DNA from: Dehalococcoidia bacterium
Lineage (GTDB): Bacteria > Chloroflexota > Dehalococcoidia > GIF9 > AB-539-J10
Direction: 5' to 3'
DNA: 22,165 bases
Assembly: GCA_030669525.1 (NCBI GenBank)
Contig: DAOVDO010000001.1
Span: forward strand, 1-22,165
Positions 14,335-19,517 of the stretch are shown here, one piece after another. The position numbers were made by a program, and so were the translations under genes. A model generated the notes under the pieces. The model made no database searches. It had not been told where the DNA came from and worked only from the letters and a program-made list of their open reading frames with translations. The number at the start of each line of letters is the position of its first letter. The stretch's first letter is position 1.

Positions 14335-15516
14335 ATGAAACTTTTAGTAATAGGATTGGGACAATGTGGTGGCAGGATTGCTGATAGATTTGCCCGGCTA
14401 AACAGGAGAGCGCATGCTAAACGCGGGATTGATATTTTTACCGACGTTTTTGCGGCTAACACAGATATTGCTGATTTAAGCGGGTTAACCACTATCAAGG
14501 CTGATTACAAGCACAGAATTCCTATCGGATACCAGAAAACCAGCGGCCATGGCGTAGGTAAAATAAATGAACTTGGCGCTGAGGTAGCCAGACAGGATAG
14601 TGACAAGATTATAACTGCAATCAAGACCTGTGAGCGATTCTCCCAAACAGATGCTTTCTTGTTGATTGCTGGTGCTTCCGGAGGTACTGGCTCTGGCGCA
14701 ATAGCAGTGTTGACACAGTGTATAAAAGAACGCTATATAGGGAAACCGGTTTACAATGCTATTGTCCTGCCATTTCAGCAGGAAGAGACAACAGAGGCAA
14801 GGACTGTTTATAACACAGCGGTGTGTCTCAAATCTGCGTACCTGGTTGCCGATGCGATAATTCTTATTGATAACCAGAGGTATGTTAATAAGAATACCGC
14901 GGTGTTGGATAATCTGAAAAATGTTAATGCTCGAATAGTTGAGCCATTTTACAATTTGCTTTGTGCTGGTGAAGAGAGACTACCAAAATATATCGGGTCA
15001 AGAACGATGGATGCAGGGGACATAATTCAGACTTTAGTCGGCTGGACAGTGATAGGCGAGGGTAATACGCCACTCCGGGGCAGAACGGTTTTTCCCTTTG
15101 GGAAAGACCATGATTTCAGAGCCAAGATGGCGGAAACCGGAAGTAAAGCTCATGCAATGGATGAGGCTATTGGCGAGCTATCGCTCACATGCAATCCCAG
15201 AGATTCAAAGAGAGCACTATACCTTGTCTCTGCACCACACGAAGAGATGAGCATGGACCTGATTAAAGAGATTGGAGACCATCTAAATTCCATGGCTCCC
15301 AATGCTTTAATACGGAGTGGTGATTACCCCAGACCGAAAGGCTCAGTGAGTGTTACTTTAATACTATCTGAGATTAGTGCTGCCAGGAAAATCACAGAAT
15401 ACTTCACCAAGGCGATTGACTTAATCTCGGTTGTGAAAGCAAGACAACAAGGCTTACTGTACCCTGATAGAAAGCTGGAAAATATCTTCGACGATATCCC
15501 CATGCTGCTAAGTTAG
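14335..15516 (+). CDS. CetZ/FtsZ-like tubulin-superfamily GTPase
   Basis: A 393-residue tubulin-superfamily protein starting MKLLVIGLGQCGGRIAD. GTP-binding loops: T1 GLGQCGGR (7-14), AANTD (40-44), tubulin signature GASGGTGSG (113-121) and T7-like MDAGDIIQTL (225-234) with D226 and D229 able to complete the neighbouring subunit's active site. SGHGVGKINELGAEVA (70-85) and LIAGASGGTGSGA are closer to archaeal CetZ than to FtsZ. No FtsZ C-terminal tail for FtsA/SepF is seen. CetZ controls cell shape in haloarchaea; here the role is unknown. No SD is present and translation is probably leaderless. It lies alone on the plus strand, convergent with two coiled-coil genes. Subfamily placement needs a tree. 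Confidence 0.85.
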   Translation: MKLLVIGLGQCGGRIADRFARLNRRAHAKRGIDIFTDVFAANTDIADLSGLTTIKADYKHRIPIGYQKTSGHGVGKINELGAEVARQDSDKIITAIKTCERFSQTDAFLLIAGASGGTGSGAIAVLTQCIKERYIGKPVYNAIVLPFQQEETTEARTVYNTAVCLKSAYLVADAIILIDNQRYVNKNTAVLDNLKNVNARIVEPFYNLLCAGEERLPKYIGSRTMDAGDIIQTLVGWTVIGEGNTPLRGRTVFPFGKDHDFRAKMAETGSKAHAMDEAIGELSLTCNPRDSKRALYLVSAPHEEMSMDLIKEIGDHLNSMAPNALIRSGDYPRPKGSVSVTLILSEISAARKITEYFTKAIDLISVVKARQQGLLYPDRKLENIFDDIPMLLS

Positions 15517-15562
15517 CTGACCAACACCCTGCCAGTGGCTAAATATACCTCTTGTTTTAAAA

Positions 15563-15579
15563 CAATAGGAACGCTATTG
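15563..15579. repeat. Small hairpin in the gap between convergent genes
   Basis: CAATAG-GAACG-CTATTG forms a 6-bp stem with a 5-nt loop in the 98-bp gap between the tubulin-like gene and the convergent 11-mer repeat gene, next to the AT palindrome TTGTTTTAAAACAA (15552-15565). It may help terminate transcripts from either side; no strong T-tract follows. Confidence 0.3.
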
Positions 15580-15614
15580 CCTTGAGACGGAACAGGGAAA
15601 CTACCTATCTAGTC

Positions 15615-16205
15615 CTACCCTAATCTTCTACTTTTAGCATAGATTGTCCAGGCCTGATCCATAGTCTCCTTGCGGGATTGGTTGGCTCGTGTAATGGCTT
15701 CCTCACGGCGCTTTGATGCCTGAGCTATGTTCTCCTCAAAAGCCTTTCTAGCCTGCAGTTCGACTTCCTCGCGCCTTTTTAGTGCTTGTGCCAGATTTTC
15801 ATCGTAAGTTTGCCTGGCTTGCAGCTCAGCCTCCTCCCGCCTTTTCAATGCCTGTGCTACATTTGAGTCATAGGCTTTTTGAGCTTGCAGATCAGCCTCT
15901 TTATAGGCTTTCTCCACTTGCAGCTCGTTGTCCTTGTAGGCTCTGGCTACTTGTTGCTCAGCTTCCATATAGGCCGCATAGGCCATCATAGCTTGCTGCT
16001 GGATTTGGTCAAGGGACGTTGCAGCTTGCTCAGTCTTAACGGGAGCTTTCTGCGCTTGCTGTTCTGTTACCTCTTCCTTGGGTTCTGCTTTCTTTGCTTC
16101 CTCCACTTTACTACGTACAAAGCCTTGATCTTTTGAATCCAATAGAGTACACCTTCCTTTCTTTAAAAATTTCCCAGTATATCTATCCCATGTCTGATTT
16201 AACAC
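15615..16205 (-). CDS. Protein of ten 11-residue (hendecad) repeats
   Basis: A 196-residue protein, family not recognised. Residues 1-81 are a basic, Gln/Glu/Lys-rich, probably disordered lead with one Cys (C19). From residue 82 to 191 the chain divides exactly into ten 11-mers, e.g. NELQVEKAYKE, AELQARQTYDE, NLAQALKRREE, VELQARKAFEE, ending with a basic SRRLG tail. Hendecads give a straight or slightly right-handed amphipathic helix, as in some surface-binding or right-handed coiled-coil proteins. No signal peptide or membrane segment. The start GTG 16205 lacks an SD and is uncertain. It lies 90 bp after the 617-aa repeat gene on the same strand, likely the same transcript, and is convergent with the tubulin-like gene. 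Confidence 0.8.
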   Translation of the reverse strand: MLNQTWDRYTGKFLKKGRCTLLDSKDQGFVRSKVEEAKKAEPKEEVTEQQAQKAPVKTEQAATSLDQIQQQAMMAYAAYMEAEQQVARAYKDNELQVEKAYKEADLQAQKAYDSNVAQALKRREEAELQARQTYDENLAQALKRREEVELQARKAFEENIAQASKRREEAITRANQSRKETMDQAWTIYAKSRRLG

Positions 16206-16213
16206 GGGGATTT

Positions 16214-16238
16214 TAAAGTTATTACGTTGTTAACTTTA
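16214..16238. repeat. 8-bp inverted repeat before the 11-mer repeat gene
   Basis: TAAAGTTA (16214-16221) and its exact complement TAACTTTA (16231-16238) with a 9-nt loop sit just upstream of GTG 16205 and downstream of the 617-aa gene. It could be an operator or an RNA processing hairpin. Confidence 0.35.
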
Positions 16239-16294
16239 GCATATTTGGGTATTGGATTTCTACAGTCTATTGTAGTGATGGGCATGAATCTACT

Positions 16295-18148
16295 CTAACT
16301 TTGTGTATCTTTGTCGGAAGAATACATTTTTGTCAGGAATTTCAAGCGTGTCTCGATTTCCTTGCCAGATTCTTTTGTCTCCTTTTTTCCCTGTGTATAC
16401 CCCTGGGCCTTGCTTATCGACTCCTCCAAAGTTCCTGTGGGAACCTTGGTGGATTCCTCAACCTTTGTGCTTATTGCCTCGATCCTTCTTATGGCTTCCT
16501 TGAATGCTATCGCCTCCTCGGATACCGGGACTTCTCCCTCTACAGTCTCTATACCCAATTTAGTCATTTCTCCAGCATTGCTTATTGCTTGCTTAAATGC
16601 TCGTATTGACGCATTAACAGCATTCCTGGCCGATTTGCTGCTTTCTTCACTTTTATTGATCGCTTCCTCAAATATTCGTATCGATATTACAACAGCCTCC
16701 TGTGCTTGTCTAATAGAGTCCTGGGCTGTCTGTCTGGCTGACTGGCTTATTTCCTCAGCTCTTCTCATGGCTTCTTGTGAAGCGTTTTTGGACTCTTCAG
16801 CAACTTGTTTGGACGTCTGGCTTACATCCTCGATCCTGCTTATGGCTTCCTGGGAATCTCTTTTCGATTCCTCGGCGGCTTGTTGGGCTGCCTGGCTTAC
16901 CTCCTCAGCTCTGTTTATGGCTTCCTGGGATACTCTTTTCGCTTCTTCAGCAGTCTCTTCGGCTGAATGGCTTATCTCCTCAGATTTACTTATAGCTTCC
17001 TGGGATTTCCTTTTCGCCTCCTCGGTGGCTTCTGTTGCCTGTCTGAGCGATGCTTCAGATTTGCTTATAGCCTCTTGAGAAGTTTTTATGGATGTTTCAG
17101 CAGCTTTCTGGGCTGCTCTGCTTATTTTTTCAGCCCTGTTTATTGCCTCGTGGAAGGTTCTTTTTGATTCTTCACTGACCGCCCTGATTGCCTGGCTTAT
17201 CCTGTCAGCCCTGCTTATAGATTCCTGTGAAGCGCTAATCGCCTCTTCGGAGGCCTTCTGGGCTGTTTTGCTTATTCTATCGACTCTAATTATAGCCTCC
17301 TCGAACGTTCTTGCCAGCGATTCAGCATCCTTTCTAACCGCTTTGCTTACTCTATCAGTCCTGCTTATAGCTTCGTGGGATGCCTTCTTCGCCTCCTCGG
17401 CAGCTTGCCTGGCCGACTGGCTTATTTCCTCAGCTTCACCTATAGCTTCATGAGATACTCTTTTTGACTCCTCAGCAATTTCCAGAGCCTCCTGGCTTAT
17501 TTTCTCGATCCGGTGTATCCTTTCCTGGGATGTCTTTATCGATATCTCCGAAGTCTCTCTGGCTGCTTTAGTTGTTGCCTCAACTCTTGTCACCGATTGC
17601 TCAAACTCTGTTGCCGATGTTTCAGCAGTCTCCATGGCTAATTTGACTGATGCCTCGGCTTTGTTAATAGCTTCCTCGGCTGCCTTTTTCGCCTCCTCGG
17701 CAGCCTCTTTGGCTGCCTGCCTTATTTCCTCAGTGTTACTTATAATTTCCCGGGCTGCCTTTTTCGCCTCCTCGGTGGTATTTTTGGCTGATTTGCTAAC
17801 TTTATCTGCTCTACTTACCGCTTCCTGGGAAGCCCTTTTCGCTTCCCTAGCAGCCTCCATAACCGCCTGATTTATTTCCTCAACCCTGCGTATTGCTTCC
17901 TGAGAAGCCCTTTTTGATTCCTCAGCAGCCTCCATTGCTGCCTGGCTTGTTTTCTCAACCCTGTTTATGGCTTCCTGGGAAGCTCTTTTTGAGTCTTCAG
18001 CGGCCTGCCTGGCTGCCTGGCTTAATTCCTCAGCCTTGGCTACTGCCTGCTCGAATGCCCCAACATCGAAGGTAAGATTCTCCAGGAGCTCGGGCGAAGA
18101 TTCGTTTGATAGCATGGTTTCAGCAGATTTGACTTTTTTGTTATTCAC
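16295..18148 (-). CDS. 617-aa all-helical protein of about twenty 25-residue repeats
   Basis: Family not recognised. After a ~33-residue lead, roughly twenty tandem 25-residue repeats run to about residue 550, with consensus AI-RAEE-SQAA--AAEESKRASQE (for example EDVSQTSKQVAEESKNASQE). Composition is dominated by Ala, Glu, Ser, Lys, Gln and Ile, with no Cys or Trp, so a long charged helix is expected. 25 residues equal 7+7+11, a coiled coil with a regular stutter. A less repetitive, Lys/Glu-rich tail follows. There is no signal peptide or membrane segment. Start GTG 18148, with GGGAG about 10 nt upstream. It could be a filament, spacer or surface-binding protein. Plus-strand frames across it spell hydrophobic-looking sequence but are shadows. 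Confidence 0.82.
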   Translation of the reverse strand: MNNKKVKSAETMLSNESSPELLENLTFDVGAFEQAVAKAEELSQAARQAAEDSKRASQEAINRVEKTSQAAMEAAEESKRASQEAIRRVEEINQAVMEAAREAKRASQEAVSRADKVSKSAKNTTEEAKKAAREIISNTEEIRQAAKEAAEEAKKAAEEAINKAEASVKLAMETAETSATEFEQSVTRVEATTKAARETSEISIKTSQERIHRIEKISQEALEIAEESKRVSHEAIGEAEEISQSARQAAEEAKKASHEAISRTDRVSKAVRKDAESLARTFEEAIIRVDRISKTAQKASEEAISASQESISRADRISQAIRAVSEESKRTFHEAINRAEKISRAAQKAAETSIKTSQEAISKSEASLRQATEATEEAKRKSQEAISKSEEISHSAEETAEEAKRVSQEAINRAEEVSQAAQQAAEESKRDSQEAISRIEDVSQTSKQVAEESKNASQEAMRRAEEISQSARQTAQDSIRQAQEAVVISIRIFEEAINKSEESSKSARNAVNASIRAFKQAISNAGEMTKLGIETVEGEVPVSEEAIAFKEAIRRIEAISTKVEESTKVPTGTLEESISKAQGYTQGKKETKESGKEIETRLKFLTKMYSSDKDTQS

Positions 18149-18397
18149 CCTTTTAAATCTCCCTCTCCATCTATTCCCCTATTCTATCCAGAAGACGCAG
18201 AACAAGCTTATTACGTCGTAGCACTGCTTGGAAAAAGTAGGGTATGCAAAACATATCAGGTCGATGGTTTGCCAAATCGCATCTCAGGCAGGTTTAGCAA
18301 TTTTGAAATGCAAAGTTGCAACCAACCACACATTGACTTATCTCTTACTGAGACGTTACCGCGAGTAGTGATAAAAATTATATTTTATTTAATGTGT

Positions 18398-18703
18398 CTA
18401 TTCTCTGCTGGGCAATTCGCCAGCTTCTTTCATTTTGAGGTAGCAATCCTTGCAGTAGACTGGTCGTCCCTCAGTAGGCTCAAACGGCACCGTGGTTTCT
18501 ACACCACAGGATGCGCATACTACAGAATAAGAGCCACCATATCTACCTCCTCTACGCTCACTGCGCCGAGCTGCTCTACATTCCGGACAGCGTCGGGGTT
18601 CATTCAATAAACCACGGGATTGATAGAACTCCTGCTCTCCGGCTGTAAAAGTGAACTCTCGCCCACAATCACCACATGTTAGGGTCTTGTCCTTTAATGC
18701 CAC
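18398..18703 (-). CDS. Small double zinc-ribbon protein
   Basis: A 101-residue cytoplasmic protein. First ribbon: TCGDCGREF with RRCPECRAARR about 25 residues later. A Gly/Arg linker (RRGGRYGGSY) follows. Second ribbon: CASCGVETTVPFEPTEGRPV then YCKDCY, the CxxC-x17-CxxC type with a PFxPTxGRPVYC core that is widespread in Chloroflexota and candidate phyla, often next to cold-shock proteins. It may bind nucleic acid, judged from the basic linker; function is not known. Start GTG 18703 is set by AAGGAGG 7 nt upstream. It has its own strong promoter and a ~163-nt leader. Confidence 0.85.
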   Translation of the reverse strand: MALKDKTLTCGDCGREFTFTAGEQEFYQSRGLLNEPRRCPECRAARRSERRGGRYGGSYSVVCASCGVETTVPFEPTEGRPVYCKDCYLKMKEAGELPSRE

Positions 18704-18866
18704 AACTGCACCTCCTTTGATTTTGTCATCCCTTTGTTCTCAGTGCAGTCTCTTGGCTTGAAAAACCTTTGTATCATTACTAGGTCCGTGCCCAGGACTC
18801 CTTTCGCGGCTGACTCTGCGCATGGCGAAGAGCCGAGCTTTGAAACAACACTGGATAAAGATAACT
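18704..18866 (-). promoter_or_regulatory. Long 5' leader of the zinc-ribbon gene, possibly structured
   Basis: From the predicted start near 18866 to the GTG at 18703 about 163 nt are untranslated. A hairpin with arms CGGCT and AGCCG lies in the middle, and the ribosome site AAAGGAGG is at the end. Such leaders occur on cold-shock-type genes and on riboswitch-controlled genes; I recognise no known riboswitch class. No convincing ORF is seen in it. Confidence 0.35.
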
Positions 18867-18872
18867 GATATG

Positions 18873-18901
18873 ATTTTAAACGCACCCTCGTCGGGTGTCA
18901 A
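18873..18901 (-). promoter_or_regulatory. Consensus promoter of the zinc-ribbon gene
   Basis: Minus strand TTGACA (18901-18896), 17 bp, TAAAAT (18878-18873). Strength and spacing are near ideal. The region from here to the element at 19074 holds no gene that I can see. Confidence 0.78.
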
Positions 18902-19073
18902 GTTATTTTGCCTGTTTTTGGTATTTTGTTGCTATGGAGCATGGAGCATTCCATCCTTTCTATACCTTTAAACCGTTAACCGGGCGATAGAACCTCTTGG
19001 TAACCCCCTGGATTGTGGTTACGGGATATAAATATAAAGGGATTTCCTGACGCTTCGATGTTTGCAGGTGGAC

Positions 19074-19469
19074 TGATCTCGTTCAGATAGATGGGTGACA
19101 TGTCAGGCAATTCTACATGGCGAGCATAAGGCGGTGGGCATAGAACCCGCCACTAAGGTTACGGTGTGGCTTGGTTCCTTGTGTCGCTGCGGTGAGCCGA
19201 AGCTGCCAGCCGCTCTCTCTCCCCTGTCATTGCGAGCCGAAGGCGTGGCAATCGTCATACCCTTCTCCCATTTGTCATTGCGAGCCGAAGGCGCGGCAAT
19301 CGTCATGCCCTTCTCCCATTTGTCATTGCGAGCCGAAGGCGTGGCAATCTCGGTGGAGAGTCGGGATGAGATTGCTTCGGGGCTAACGCCCCTCGCAACG
19401 ACAGTAGGGTTGTCCCCTCGCAACGACAGTAGAGGAGGCATAGTGTTACTGATTATGTGGACGAGTACG
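19074..19469 (+). mobile_element. Non-autonomous element (MITE), copy 2, with 5-bp target duplication
   Basis: A 396-bp second copy of the element at 13931, in opposite orientation. It begins TGATCTCGTTCAGATAG and ends GGACGAGTACG, so one terminal base differs from copy 1. TGGAC flanks both ends (19069-19073, 19470-19474), a separate target duplication. The extra length comes from added REP-like units in the centre and a second copy of CCCCTCGCAACGACAGTAG near the end. It contains no gene: frames through it give the CHCEPKA-type peptides typical of translated REP sequences. Confidence 0.87.
19226..19369 (+). repeat. Three 48-bp tandem REP-like units inside element copy 2
   Basis: Units start at 19226, 19274 and 19322. 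Each begins GTCATTGCGAGCCGAAGGCG and can fold through ATTGC/GCAAT and GCC-GAA-GGC. Units 1 and 2 are almost identical; unit 3 diverges after its first ~28 bp. One equivalent unit is present in copy 1 (reverse strand, near 14067-14093). Confidence 0.85.
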
Positions 19470-19474
19470 TGGAC

Positions 19475-19503
19475 TTTAAAGAAGTGCCGTTTCTTGGTAC
19501 AAT
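19475..19503 (+). promoter_or_regulatory. Candidate promoter of the CoA-dehydratase activase gene
   Basis: TTTAAA (19475-19480), 17 bp, TACAAT (19498-19503). The predicted start is about 8 nt before GTG 19518. The -35 box directly abuts the target duplication of element copy 2, so the insertion removed or replaced whatever lay further upstream. Confidence 0.45.
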
Positions 19504-19517
19504 TGTGCGCCGTAGAA

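Noticed and set aside
16301..18221. Several plus-strand frames that look like hydrophobic membrane proteins
   Set aside because: They are antisense to the 617-aa Ala/Glu/Ser repeat gene; the hydrophobic repeats follow from the complement of its codons, and no SD or promoter supports them.
19226..19369. CRISPR-like array of 48-bp units
   Set aside because: Units are contiguous with no unique spacers, fold as REP hairpins, and lie inside a transposable element.
19103..19441. Open frames on both strands through the right-hand repeat (peptides such as CHCEPKAWQS)
   Set aside because: They are translations of REP-like repeat DNA, repeat with the 48-bp unit and lack coding signs.
13931..19469. 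Composite transposon or invertible segment bounded by the inverted repeats
   Set aside because: Each copy has its own 5-bp duplication (GCTTT and TGGAC), so they inserted separately and the segment between was not moved as a unit; a net inversion would have mixed the flanks.
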